Shown piece after piece: positions 27,601-35,985 of a DNA stretch of 64,000 nt. Source of the DNA: Flavisolibacter longurius. Its GTDB lineage: Bacteria > Bacteroidota > Bacteroidia > Chitinophagales > Chitinophagaceae. Under the pieces are notes generated by a model. That model saw only the letters and a list, made by a program, of their open reading frames with translations, was not told where the DNA came from and did not search any database. The stretch's first letter is position 1. Each line of letters begins with the position of its first letter. The DNA lies in NCBI GenBank assembly GCA_013327885.1, contig JABUMY010000012.1, forward strand, positions 1 to 64,000. Direction: 5' to 3'. A program made the position numbers and the translations under genes.

Positions 27601-27743
27601 CCAACCTCTGGACACGTACGAAGTATTCGGGTTACGACCCGGAAGCCAACACGTATGGGCAAAGCACAACCCTTGTTGGCCTGGATGCCGGTGGCTACCC
27701 GCAGGCGAAAGTTTTCCAGGTTGGTCTTAGTGCTACTTTCTAA
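24624..27743 (+). CDS. SusC/RagA-type TonB-dependent outer-membrane transporter
   Basis: This 1039-residue outer-membrane channel imports oligosaccharides with TonB energy. A signal peptide of about 28 residues (LLFLQGFAQ) is followed by a carboxypeptidase-D-regulatory-like domain (about 33-112, VSGTILTTSGSPLTGATVAV). The TonB-box region and plug domain (about 115-245) carry family hallmarks: VVVIGYGTRRKSDLTGSV, IRIRGTSSINAGNEPLYVID, and ILKDASATAIYGSRGANG. The 22-strand barrel fills the rest and ends in phenylalanine (VGLSATF). It is the first gene of a dense operon and is paired with the SusD gene 18 bases later. Its upstream region carries the GntR-type operator. Confidence 0.96.
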   Translation: MMKRLLYPLKPCLAILFCSLLFLQGFAQNGPLQVSGTILTTSGSPLTGATVAVKGGSQTAVTDNEGRFALTVPGANAVLVVSYVGYIAREIPVDGNTVHAIRLTENPNELSNVVVIGYGTRRKSDLTGSVTSVRADELKAVPATTLDQALQGRAAGVQVTQISGKPGAETSIRIRGTSSINAGNEPLYVIDGMLVNSDGGDISVGGTRGPRLSPLSSINPSDIESIEILKDASATAIYGSRGANGVVLITTKRGRAGKGTLTLETYYGVQQVTKKLDLLSAAEFAHLVNDAKLAANQTPVYVNPPNLGKGTDWQDQLFRNAPMANYQLSFSGGDDKTKYAISGSYFDQDGIILNSDFKRYSFRANLERKMSDRLTIGNTLSYSRINSTGVLTNAGTIVPGVVTSAVLFNPVQSVFDPTANGGYTFENDRGKILGNPYAEAKEFTSTTILSRFLGNVFLTYRLHRNLEFRTNFGVDAFGNEEASFGPNFLKRTEASNGEATLGTTNGLTWLNENTLTYNKTFGSKHAVNAVAGFTTQRFNNHKLFIYAFDFPDNRTGYHNIATGLKPQKPFNGESSWSMLSYLGRINYTFNDKYLFTVTGRVDGSSKFAEGAKYGFFPSGAFAWRLSREDFMQDLTAINDLKLRVSYGVLGNQAIPPYQSLALVGPYGEGSFNTGSGSEVYTGMEPLSYVNTGLRWESTRQFDIGVDLSLFRNRVSLTADYYKKKTNDLLLSSPIPLTTGFSTTLLNVGNIENHGVDLELRTINLRGQVEWTSAFNFSMNRNKITNLNTETDVILNGGILLRQGESIGTFYGYQFAGIFQSDAEAASSPVLVGQEPTSPNQASRARAGDRKYVDINKDGKIDANDRTILGTAVPKFTWGFNNAFSFKNIELSFFFQGSQGNKMANLNNLDLLNFNGQNNVLGEAGRNRWTPSNPGNKYPRALAAGNLDQGTFSSAIVEDASYIRLKVLSLGYSLPASLVSKINVSNLRLFVSGTNLWTRTKYSGYDPEANTYGQSTTLVGLDAGGYPQAKVFQVGLSATF

Positions 27744-27761
27744 TCTCTTAAAGCTTGTTGC

Positions 27762-29243
27762 ATGAAACATATATCTGCGCTAAAAAAAGTTTCCATTTTG
27801 CTGCTGGCCGCAGCCAGCTTTTCTTCCTGTAAAAAGTTTCTCGAAGAAAATCCCAAAGGCAACGTAACCGTTGCCAACTATTACATCACCGAAGGCGATG
27901 CCATTTCTGCCGTCAATTCCATCTATGCTTACCTCAACTCCACCAGCACCGGTTCTACGGCCGGTGTGTACCACAGTACATTTTGGGTAACGACCGGTTT
28001 GGCTTCCGACGAAATGCAGAATAACCAGTTAGCCGCTCCGCAGTATGACCAACTGGGAACCTTTACCCATACGCCGCAAAACCCCGCGCTGGAAGAAGTC
28101 TGGGCCATGCATTACAAGACCATTACCATCGCTAACATTGCCATCAACCGCATTCCGGGTATCAACATGAATGCTGCCCTGAAAGCAAGACTGTTGGGCG
28201 AAGCCAAATTCCTGCGTGGGCTGATGTATTTTAACCTGGTGCGTATGTTTGGCCGCATTCCGCTGATCACGGAAGAAAATGCACCACTCACACCACCGAT
28301 TGCCGAAGTGGATGCTATCTATGCACAGGTTATTACGGACCTCAGTGAAGCAGCTTCCGTATTACCGCTGACCTATCCTGTAAGCAATGGCCGCGGCCGG
28401 GCTACGCAAGGCGCTGCCAATGCGATTCTTGCTAAAGTTTATCTTACCCGCAAAGAATGGGATAAAGCCGCGGCGGCCGCCAAAAAGGTCATCGACTCCA
28501 ATCAATACCAATTGTGGGATGATTACGCTGATGTCTTTAAACTCTCCAGCCGTGGCGGAAAAGAAGCCATTTTTTCAGTGGGCTTTGGCGATGCCGGCGG
28601 TGCCATCATCTTTTGGGAAGTAGGCCAGTTCCTTGTGCGCCTGCTGCCACCGCAGCTTAGCGATGAAGGCGTGGTAAATGCGCAGGGATGGCAGATTCCA
28701 ACCCAACATCTTTACAACGAGTATGAGGCGGAAGACCGTCGCCGCGCCGTAACCTTTGTTACGCAGGTAAACGGTCCTAACGGCACCACCACCATTCGTC
28801 CGTATATCCAAAAATACTGGGACCGTGTGGCCGAGCCTACGGCAAACGGAACGGCAAATGATTTCCCGGTGATCCGTTATGCCGATGTGTTGCTGATCTA
28901 CGCCGAGGCCAATAACGAATTGGGAAATACTGCCCTTGCTCACCAATACATCAACATGGTTCGCAAGCGGGCCCGCTTTAACGGTACAGCCTACACGAAC
29001 GCCGTACCCGACTATGCTGGCCTGAGCAAAGAACAAATGCGGGATGCCCTTATCAAGGAAAGAAAGCTGGAATTTGTGGCCGAAGGACAACGCTGGTTTG
29101 ACCTGGCCCGCACCAACACCCTGGAGGCGAAAGTGCCACAGGCCAAGCCGGGTGTAACGCCTGCGGCCAAGCATTACCTGTTTCCCATTCCGCAACGCGA
29201 AATTGACCTGAACCCTAACCTGGTGCAAAACACAGGCTATTAA
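27762..29243 (+). CDS. SusD/RagB-type surface glycan-binding lipoprotein
   Basis: This 493-residue lipoprotein has the acylated cysteine at 23 (SFSSCKKFLEE). It forms the lid of the SusC channel on the cell surface and captures oligosaccharides. The family blocks are ENPKGNVTVANYYITEGDAI near the N-terminus, the TPR-like helices AKFLRGLMYFNLVRMFGRIPL near 145, VIRYADVLLIYAEANNEL near 370, and the C-terminal RKLEFVAEGQRWFDLAR with PIPQREIDLNPNL. The length is normal. Only 42 bases separate it from the isomerase gene. Confidence 0.95.
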   Translation: MKHISALKKVSILLLAAASFSSCKKFLEENPKGNVTVANYYITEGDAISAVNSIYAYLNSTSTGSTAGVYHSTFWVTTGLASDEMQNNQLAAPQYDQLGTFTHTPQNPALEEVWAMHYKTITIANIAINRIPGINMNAALKARLLGEAKFLRGLMYFNLVRMFGRIPLITEENAPLTPPIAEVDAIYAQVITDLSEAASVLPLTYPVSNGRGRATQGAANAILAKVYLTRKEWDKAAAAAKKVIDSNQYQLWDDYADVFKLSSRGGKEAIFSVGFGDAGGAIIFWEVGQFLVRLLPPQLSDEGVVNAQGWQIPTQHLYNEYEAEDRRRAVTFVTQVNGPNGTTTIRPYIQKYWDRVAEPTANGTANDFPVIRYADVLLIYAEANNELGNTALAHQYINMVRKRARFNGTAYTNAVPDYAGLSKEQMRDALIKERKLEFVAEGQRWFDLARTNTLEAKVPQAKPGVTPAAKHYLFPIPQREIDLNPNLVQNTGY

Positions 29244-29285
29244 ACTGCCTGCCGTGCGCAATTTTTTTACTTAAAATATTTTGTC

Positions 29286-31052
29286 GTGAACACTTCAAAC
29301 TTTGAAAAATTTCCGGAAGTAGCCATCGATGGTTTCAATGGCTATGCCGGGTGGAAAGAGATCGTTGACGAATTGGCAAAAAAAGTTTCTGCTGACAACA
29401 AAAAAGTAGTGGTAGTAGAGTGCTACCCGGGTGTGGATATCCAGCCCTTTCTCCAAAATCTTCAAAACGAAGGTTATCATTTTATAGACGCCAGCACAGC
29501 CCTGAAAGCTGAAAAAGACATAGCCGGCATGGTGTATCCCTTTGTGACCGATGACCCGGTTTTCGGTTACCTGTCACCGTTATCGTTGGCCGATTTTTTT
29601 GAACAGGAAAAACTCGAAGCACTGGCGGTGCAGGTCGCATCCATTGCCTCCGGTACGGTTTGGATCGTTGGCACCGGCGCTTCGCTGGTACCCGTGGAGA
29701 ATGACCTGCTTGTGTATGCCGATATGCCCCGCTGGGAGATACAGTTGCGTTTCCGCCGTGGTGTGCTGGGCAACCTCGGTGCTGATAACAACGAAGACGA
29801 ATTCAGCTACAAATACAAACGTGCGTTTTTCGTGGACTGGCGGGTGTGCGACCGGTTGAAAATGGAACTGTTCGAATCCATGGATTATGTGCTGGACACT
29901 ACCTATCCCGACAAGCCCAAAATGATCACCGGCGACGCTTTACTGCAAGGTTTGCAGCAGGTGGTGCAACGGCCTTTCCGCGTGGTGCCTTTCTTCGACC
30001 CCGGTCCCTGGGGCGGCCAGTGGCTGAAAGAAGTATGCGACCTGGATAGAAGCGAGGTGAATTTTGCCTGGGGCTTCGACTGTGTGCCCGAAGAGAACAG
30101 CCTGCTCCTCCGCTTTGCCGATGTGGTGTTTGAGACCCCGGCCATCAACCTTGTTTTTTTACAGCCCAAAAAGCTGCTCGGTCAAAAAGTTTACGAAGCT
30201 TTTGGTGCCGAGTTTCCCATCCGCTTCGACTTTTTGGATACCATGGAGGGTGGTAACCTGAGCCTGCAGGTGCACCCGTTGAAAGAATACATCAAGGAAA
30301 AGTTCGGCATGCCGTATACGCAGGACGAAAGCTATTATTTCCTGGAAGCACAGGAGGATTCCTATGTATACCTCGGGCTGAAAGAAAATGTTGTTCCGGA
30401 AAAAATGATCGGGGCCCTGGAGGCTGCGCAGGAAGGCGACAGCGGTTTTGATGCCGATGCCTACGTAGAGAAATGGCCCATTAAAAAACACGACCACGTA
30501 CTGATACCGGCCGGCACCGTGCATTGCTCCGGCGCCAATAGTGTTGTGCTCGAGATCAGCGCCACGCCTTACATTTTCACCTTCAAGCTTTGGGATTGGG
30601 GCCGGATGGGTCTTAACGGTAAGCCGCGGCCTATTTCGCTGGAGCATGGCAAAGCGTCCATCCAATGGGACCGCACCACACAGTGGACCAAAGAAAACAT
30701 TTTGAACAAGGTGGAGAAAGTGGCGGAAGGTGAAGGCTGGGTGGAAGAAAAGACCGGCCTTGACGACACGTCGTTTATTGAAACCCGCCGGCACTGGAGC
30801 ACCGGGAAAGTAACGCACCATACCAACGGTGTTGTGAACATCCTGAACCTGGTGGAAGGGCGGGAGGCGATCGTGGAAAGTCCCAGCGGCGCTTTTGCAC
30901 CGTTTGTGATCCACTATGCCGAAACCTTTATCGTTCCTGCTGCTGTTGGTGACTACACGGTGCGGCCTCACGGCGAAAGCGAAGGTTCCCGCATCGGTAC
31001 CATCAAAGCCTATGTAAGACAGGAAAAATTGCTGACCTCTCAAACAAATTAA
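29286..31052 (+). CDS. manA: Class I mannose-6-phosphate isomerase with long N-terminal extension
   Basis: It interconverts mannose 6-phosphate and fructose 6-phosphate. The start is a GTG at 29286, giving 588 residues, nearly twice the short bacterial enzyme. The isomerase part begins near residue 285. Metal-site candidates are H330 in SLQVHP and H413 in GTVHCSG, followed by ATPYIFTFKLWDWGRMG. The first ~240 residues have no isomerase motif. They include VVVVECYPGVDIQPFLQ and GTVWIVGTGASLV, then RWEIQLRFRRG, which recall an inactive nucleotide-kinase-like fold because no Walker A is present. Similar long forms exist in other Bacteroidota to my knowledge. Placement between SusD and a sugar porter points to use of imported mannose. 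Confidence 0.88.
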   Translation: MNTSNFEKFPEVAIDGFNGYAGWKEIVDELAKKVSADNKKVVVVECYPGVDIQPFLQNLQNEGYHFIDASTALKAEKDIAGMVYPFVTDDPVFGYLSPLSLADFFEQEKLEALAVQVASIASGTVWIVGTGASLVPVENDLLVYADMPRWEIQLRFRRGVLGNLGADNNEDEFSYKYKRAFFVDWRVCDRLKMELFESMDYVLDTTYPDKPKMITGDALLQGLQQVVQRPFRVVPFFDPGPWGGQWLKEVCDLDRSEVNFAWGFDCVPEENSLLLRFADVVFETPAINLVFLQPKKLLGQKVYEAFGAEFPIRFDFLDTMEGGNLSLQVHPLKEYIKEKFGMPYTQDESYYFLEAQEDSYVYLGLKENVVPEKMIGALEAAQEGDSGFDADAYVEKWPIKKHDHVLIPAGTVHCSGANSVVLEISATPYIFTFKLWDWGRMGLNGKPRPISLEHGKASIQWDRTTQWTKENILNKVEKVAEGEGWVEEKTGLDDTSFIETRRHWSTGKVTHHTNGVVNILNLVEGREAIVESPSGAFAPFVIHYAETFIVPAAVGDYTVRPHGESEGSRIGTIKAYVRQEKLLTSQTN

Positions 31053-31055
31053 CGC

Positions 31056-32438
31056 ATGCAAAAGCAAAGCTTAAAATATGTTTACCAATGCACTTTTGTT
31101 GCAGCCGTGGGTGGCCTCCTCTTTGGCTACGATACCGCGGTGGTGGCAGGGGCCATTGGTTTTATCCAGCAGAAATACGAGCTCTCGGCGGCCATGACCG
31201 GCTGGGCGGCTTCCTGCGCCCTGGTAGGGTGCATGGTAGGTGCCATGTTTGCCGGTGCGGTGAGCGATAAGCTGGGTCGCAAAAAAGTGCTGATGATGGC
31301 CGGCGTTGCCTTTGCCATTTCCTCGCTGGGCATCATGCTGCCGCTTTCACTTTCCTGGTTTATTGTCTTCCGGTTTATTGGCGGCATCGGCATCGGCATT
31401 GCCTCCATGCTGGCGCCGATGTACATATCGGAGATCGCCCCGGCGCAGATCCGCGGTCGCCTCATCTCCATTTATCAACTGGGCATTGTGATCGGCATCC
31501 TGCTGATCTATTTTGTAAATGCGGCCATTGCGGGTATGTATGACGAGGCCTGGAATGTTGAACAGGGCTGGCGCTGGATGTTTGGCTCCGGGCTTTTGCC
31601 TTCGCTGGTATTCATTGGTCTTTTGCTGATCGTACCCGAAAGTCCGCGATGGCTGGCCCAGGAAAACCGCTGGGATGAAGCAAAAGATATTCTGACCAAA
31701 GTGGGTGGCAAGGAACAGGCGCAGGAGGAACTGGTCACCATCCGCGAGTCGCTTAATATGCAGCAGATCTCATTTTCACGGTTAATAAAACCCGGTCTGC
31801 GTACGGCGCTTATCATTGGCGTGGTGCTTTCTATTCTTTCGCAGGTTACCGGCATCAACGTGATCATGTATTATGCACCGGAGATCTTTAAAGCCACCGG
31901 CGACGGCTCTTCCTCGGCACTGATGCAAACCGTGCTGGTAGGCGGTATTAATACCCTGATGACAGTTGTGGCCATCAAATACGTTGACAAATGGGGCCGG
32001 AAAAAATTGCTCCTGGTTGGCGCTGCCGGTATGGCGGTTTGCCTGGCGTTGGTAGGCTTTGCCTTTTACACCAACAATACCCAAGGCTACTGGGTGCTGG
32101 CCGGCATCCTGGCCTATATCTCGTTTTTTGCCATTTCGCTGGGACCGCTCACGTTTGTGGTGGTAGCCGAAATTTTCCCCACACACATCCGCGGCCGCGC
32201 CATGTCGGTAGCCATCTTTTTCCTGTGGCTGTCGGTTTATATCGTTTCACAAACCTTTCCCATGCTGCTCGAAAGTATCGGCAGCGCCTACACATTCTGG
32301 ATCTACATGGTGATGTCTGTGATCGCTTTCATTTTTGTGTGGGCAATGGTGCCTGAAACAAAAGGCAAAACACTGGAAGAAATAGAGCAACTGTGGATAA
32401 CGGCAAAACCGGAAACAGTACTTCAAGAACAATATTGA
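31056..32438 (+). CDS. MFS sugar porter (XylE/GLUT type)
   Basis: This 460-residue inner-membrane proton/sugar symporter has twelve transmembrane segments. Family signatures are GGLLFGYDTAVVAGAIGF in helix 1, DKLGRKKVLM between helices 2 and 3, then RFIGGIGIGIASMLAPMYIS and EIAPAQIRGRL. VPESPRWL lies before the central loop, QVTGINVIMYYAPEIF in helix 7, DKWGRKKLL between 8 and 9, and VPETKGKTLEEIE at the end. It starts three bases after the isomerase stop, so it is probably co-translated. It likely carries a monosaccharide, plausibly mannose, from periplasm to cytoplasm. Confidence 0.95.
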   Translation: MQKQSLKYVYQCTFVAAVGGLLFGYDTAVVAGAIGFIQQKYELSAAMTGWAASCALVGCMVGAMFAGAVSDKLGRKKVLMMAGVAFAISSLGIMLPLSLSWFIVFRFIGGIGIGIASMLAPMYISEIAPAQIRGRLISIYQLGIVIGILLIYFVNAAIAGMYDEAWNVEQGWRWMFGSGLLPSLVFIGLLLIVPESPRWLAQENRWDEAKDILTKVGGKEQAQEELVTIRESLNMQQISFSRLIKPGLRTALIIGVVLSILSQVTGINVIMYYAPEIFKATGDGSSSALMQTVLVGGINTLMTVVAIKYVDKWGRKKLLLVGAAGMAVCLALVGFAFYTNNTQGYWVLAGILAYISFFAISLGPLTFVVVAEIFPTHIRGRAMSVAIFFLWLSVYIVSQTFPMLLESIGSAYTFWIYMVMSVIAFIFVWAMVPETKGKTLEEIEQLWITAKPETVLQEQY

Positions 32439-32459
32439 AAATTTTAAAAACTAACGATC

Positions 32460-33263
32460 ATGCTGCTACGTAAACAGCTCCTGCCATTGCTTCTTAGCCT
32501 GCTGGTTTTGGCCGGCGGTTGCAAAAAAGACGACTCTGATCCCAGTGCACCGGTGTTGCGCCTGGAACCCGACTATGTAACCGGCAAGGCCGGTAGGGTG
32601 GTGGAAACGACCCTGCACATCACCGCCCCCAACGGCGTGAAAGATGTGGTGATGTACAAAACGGTAAACCTGCAACGCGATAACAGCTTTGGCGCCGGCG
32701 GTACACTCACCGGCGTGCCGGCTGCCGTTAGCGGCGATACTTACGAATATCATTTTTCGTACGAACTAAAGGATTCGGAAGTGGACAAACTGGTTGGCTT
32801 CAACTTCCGCTTTACCGACGGCAAAGGCATGGCGGCGGAGAAAGACCTTACCGTGAACACCACCACATCGGCACAGGCCATCATCTTTTCCCGCAAATGG
32901 AAGCTGGTGTCGAAAGTGTGGACAAGCATTACGCCACCGGCGGATGACCTGAAGGACTGCGAAACAGATGATGTATACAGTTGGAACCGTGACAGCACAG
33001 TCTCCATTGCCTACGGCACCAAGGCCTGCCAGTTCGATGGCTTTAATGTGTTTGACAAATGGACGATCAGCGAGGATGAAAAAACGTTTACCCAGGTTTA
33101 CCATTCTCTTTTTGATCCTTCCAATATTACCACCGAAATCTACAAGGTCCGTTCGGTTAGCCGCGACCGGCTGGTGATGGAAATGATCGTAGACCTTTCC
33201 ATTTTCGGTCCGCCCTACACCGACAAGGAAGTGTTTGTTTACACGTTTGAACCCGTTCCCTGA
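32460..33263 (+). CDS. Surface or periplasmic lipoprotein of unknown function
   Basis: This 267-residue lipoprotein has the acylated cysteine at 21 (AGGCKKDD). Residues 30-130 look like an immunoglobulin-type beta-sandwich (GKAGRVVETTLHITAPNGVKD). The second half begins FSRKWKLVSKVWTSITPP and contains an aromatic-rich barrel pattern resembling lipocalin-like domains that start with the same W-K-L-x-S strand. The KKDD after the cysteine suggests surface export, since charged +2 to +5 residues mark surface lipoproteins in this phylum. Accessory glycan binding is plausible but not shown. Confidence 0.6.
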   Translation: MLLRKQLLPLLLSLLVLAGGCKKDDSDPSAPVLRLEPDYVTGKAGRVVETTLHITAPNGVKDVVMYKTVNLQRDNSFGAGGTLTGVPAAVSGDTYEYHFSYELKDSEVDKLVGFNFRFTDGKGMAAEKDLTVNTTTSAQAIIFSRKWKLVSKVWTSITPPADDLKDCETDDVYSWNRDSTVSIAYGTKACQFDGFNVFDKWTISEDEKTFTQVYHSLFDPSNITTEIYKVRSVSRDRLVMEMIVDLSIFGPPYTDKEVFVYTFEPVP

Positions 33264-33281
33264 TCACCTTAACCACGCTAT

Positions 33282-34508
33282 ATGATGAAGAAAAAGATGC
33301 TCACCAGCGTTGCAGCCTTAGCGTTCCTGCTGCAAGCCTGCAGCGAACCCAAAGAAACTGTCGCCGGTACCAATCCGCCCGATACCGCTAAGCTAAACCA
33401 GCTCAAATTTTCGGTTGCACCTGCACCGGAATGGGATGCCCTGTTCAAACGCAGCTCCGGCTGGTTTGGCGGTGATGGCATTTTTGCCCTTACCCGTGAT
33501 GGAAGGGAAAAAGAAAGTTCCGCCAAAAATTCCGAAGCCCTGATCTGGTTCAGTGATAGCCTGCTGGGTGAAATAAAGGAAGATTCCCTGCAGCCGGGAT
33601 GGGTCATGATCAATAATTCGATCGCCGTCTTGAAAGGTGGTGAGCCTAGTGCTTCAGCCTTGCAGTTTGTGTGGGATAAAGGCGGGGACGGCAAACCAAA
33701 ATCATTGTTCGAGCCCAAAACGCCTGCCACGCAAGCGGGTGAATACTACTGGCTCGGTGATGGTTTTGTGAACCACCACAAAGGTTCTGACCTTTACCTC
33801 TTTGGCTACCGCATCCGCAACACAGTACCCAACGCCGCTTTTGGTTTTGAAGAAGTGGGCAATACCCTGCTGGTGATCCCCAATGGCCAGCAGCCTCCGT
33901 TTACCAATGTGCGCCAGTTGGATATTCCTTTTTTCCTTGGTAAAAAAGTTGACCAGGTGGGCTCTTATGGTGCCGGCATACTTGTTAACACAGTGGAAGC
34001 CGGTGCTCCCAAGCCCGACGGGTTTGTGTACATCTACGGTGTACGTGGACAGAAAAAAGGCGTGATGGTTGCCCGTGTGCAGCCACAGCATATTGAAGCC
34101 TTTGACCGGTGGCGTTTCTGGAACGGCAAAGAGTGGGTGGCCGATCACAACGAGGTCCAAATCGTTACCGACCGAGCCTCCAATGAGCTGAGCGTAACGC
34201 CGCTTGCCGATGGCCGTTATGCAATGGTTTTTCAGGTGGATGGCCTTGGCAAATACGTGGGTCTCCGGCTGGGTGCTACGCCTTATGGGCCTTTTGGCGA
34301 TGTGATCAACCTGTATGACGTAACGAGCAGCCTGGAGCTGGACAAGGACATCTTCCCTTATAACGCCAAGGCACACCCGGTTTTGTCGAAGCCCGGCGAA
34401 CTCCTTATCAGTTACAATGTCAATTCGTTTGACTTTTTTAATGACATCAAGCAATTTCCCAATCTCTACCGTCCCCGTTTTATTACCCTGAAATATGACC
34501 TGGACTAA
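33282..34508 (+). CDS. Beta-propeller-like lipoprotein, DUF4185/DUF5005-type (paralogue A)
   Basis: This 408-residue lipoprotein has cysteine 20 (LLQACSEP). Repeated blade-like motifs are visible: SGWFGGDGIFALTRDG, ALIWFSDSLLGEI, GEYYWLGDGFVNHHKG, KPDGFVYIYGVRGQKKGVMV and ELLISYNVNSFDFFNDI. The GDG and WFSDS turns match the five-bladed propeller families DUF4185/DUF5005, which resemble glycosidases of the GH43/GH117 fold. Catalytic acids cannot be named with confidence; the conserved D in GGDG and WFSD are candidates. A close paralogue lies at 35986 with an esterase gene between. The stop lies 14 bases inside the esterase gene. Confidence 0.65.
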   Translation: MMKKKMLTSVAALAFLLQACSEPKETVAGTNPPDTAKLNQLKFSVAPAPEWDALFKRSSGWFGGDGIFALTRDGREKESSAKNSEALIWFSDSLLGEIKEDSLQPGWVMINNSIAVLKGGEPSASALQFVWDKGGDGKPKSLFEPKTPATQAGEYYWLGDGFVNHHKGSDLYLFGYRIRNTVPNAAFGFEEVGNTLLVIPNGQQPPFTNVRQLDIPFFLGKKVDQVGSYGAGILVNTVEAGAPKPDGFVYIYGVRGQKKGVMVARVQPQHIEAFDRWRFWNGKEWVADHNEVQIVTDRASNELSVTPLADGRYAMVFQVDGLGKYVGLRLGATPYGPFGDVINLYDVTSSLELDKDIFPYNAKAHPVLSKPGELLISYNVNSFDFFNDIKQFPNLYRPRFITLKYDLD

Positions 34509-35976
34509 ATCTATTTTGGTTGCTTTCACCTGCCTGCTTTTGATGCAGGCAGGGGCAGTCGATCGTTTTACCCTTGCCAATACCCTGCAAAGCAACATGG
34601 TGGTACAGCAGGGAAAGGCACTTACCCTTTGGGGAAAGGCGTCTCCCGGCACCCTTTTGCAGGTTCACTGTAGTTGGCAGGCAAAGCCAGCTCAAACTAT
34701 GGCAGATGCATCCGGTACCTGGAAGCTGGCCGTGCCTGTTCCCAAAGCAGTTCCACACCGCTTCACCGCCAACACTATCACGGTGCGTTCCGGCAATGAA
34801 ACAAAGCGTTTGCAAAACATCCTGATCGGTGATGTGTGGCTTTGTGGCGGGCAATCGAACATGGATATGGAGCTGAAGCCTTTTTTACCCTGGCTCCTGG
34901 GTGCAGACCATTACCGGATGGAAATCGAAAATGCCGCTTACCCGCAGATCCGGTTTTTTAATGTGCGTACCGATTTTAAAGCCGACCCGCAGGAAGACTG
35001 TGGCGGTACCTGGCTGGTATGCTCGCCACAGACGGCACCACAGGTAAGTGCTGTGGTTTACTTCTTCGCACGACAGGTGTTTTTGAAAAAAGGCATTCCC
35101 ATTGGGCTGGTGGTAAACAGTGTGGGTGGCTCCGCGGCCCAGGCCTGGGTAAGCCGTGATACGCTGGCGGCCGACAAAGTGCTGCAGCAAAAATATTTGT
35201 ATCCTTATGATACCAGCAGCCGTGCCAAAGAGCCACTGGATTCAGTGGTTACCTTTGAAAAAGTGGTGCGGCCGACGCTTTTTTACAACGCTATGGTGTA
35301 TCCCCTGCGCAACCTGCAGTTCACCGGTGCGCTTTGGTACCAGGGCGAATCGAACCGCCACGACAGCGCAGTATACACCCGTCTTTTTTCTTCGCTTATC
35401 CGCAACTGGCGAACGCTGGTGAACAACCCGCAGCTACCGTTCTACTATGTGCAGGTGGCACCGTATAACTGGGGAGAGAACGACACCACCAAACACGAAT
35501 ATGCTTTCCTGCGGGAAGCGCAGGCCAACACCCGAAACCTTGTGCCCAACACCGGCATGGTGGTGACGATGGATATAGCTGACCCTACCGACATTCATCC
35601 CCGCAACAAACAGGAAGTAGGCTACCGGCTGGCGAAACTGGCCCTTGCTCATGTGTACAACGAGCCCAATACCGTTTCAACCGGCCCTGAATATGCCGGT
35701 CATACCGTTGAAGACGCCGTTGTAAAAATTCGTTTTCACCATACGGGTTCCGGGCTGATGACCAACAACGGGCAGGCACCGCGGCATTTTTACCTGGCAG
35801 GCAGCGATGGTGTTTTTCATTATGCACAGGCCCGGATCGAAGGCCGGGAAGTGTGGCTGCAATCCGACAAGGTAAAAGCACCGATGGCTATTCGTTACGC
35901 TTTCACCAACTTTCCTGTTACCAACCTGGAGAATGCGGAAGGGTTTCCGGCCGTTCCGTTTCGTTCACAATTTTAA
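34495..35976 (+). CDS. Sialate O-acetylesterase-type SGNH carbohydrate esterase
   Basis: This 493-residue secreted esterase has a signal peptide of about 22 residues. An N-terminal jelly-roll (FTLANTLQSNMVVQQGKALT, then LWGKASPGT) is typical of SASA-family enzymes. The nucleophile serine is S121 in CGGQSNMDMEL. GALWYQGESNRHD provides the Block III region and DIHPRNKQEVG the Asp-x-His pair. It should remove acetyl groups from sugars; the family name does not prove a sialic-acid substrate, since many PUL members act on other acetylated glycans. It overlaps the preceding gene by 14 bases and is followed after nine bases by paralogue B. Confidence 0.88.
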   Translation: MTWTKSILVAFTCLLLMQAGAVDRFTLANTLQSNMVVQQGKALTLWGKASPGTLLQVHCSWQAKPAQTMADASGTWKLAVPVPKAVPHRFTANTITVRSGNETKRLQNILIGDVWLCGGQSNMDMELKPFLPWLLGADHYRMEIENAAYPQIRFFNVRTDFKADPQEDCGGTWLVCSPQTAPQVSAVVYFFARQVFLKKGIPIGLVVNSVGGSAAQAWVSRDTLAADKVLQQKYLYPYDTSSRAKEPLDSVVTFEKVVRPTLFYNAMVYPLRNLQFTGALWYQGESNRHDSAVYTRLFSSLIRNWRTLVNNPQLPFYYVQVAPYNWGENDTTKHEYAFLREAQANTRNLVPNTGMVVTMDIADPTDIHPRNKQEVGYRLAKLALAHVYNEPNTVSTGPEYAGHTVEDAVVKIRFHHTGSGLMTNNGQAPRHFYLAGSDGVFHYAQARIEGREVWLQSDKVKAPMAIRYAFTNFPVTNLENAEGFPAVPFRSQF

Positions 35977-35985
35977 ACGCTGGAC

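Noticed and set aside
30159-31067. Minus-strand open frame of 302 codons in the isomerase gene
   Set aside because: It mirrors the cupin part of the isomerase; no motif or start context supports it.
33702-34652. Minus-strand open frame of 316 codons across propeller paralogue A and the esterase start
   Set aside because: It spans two well-supported plus-strand genes and their overlap, with no independent start signal or domain.
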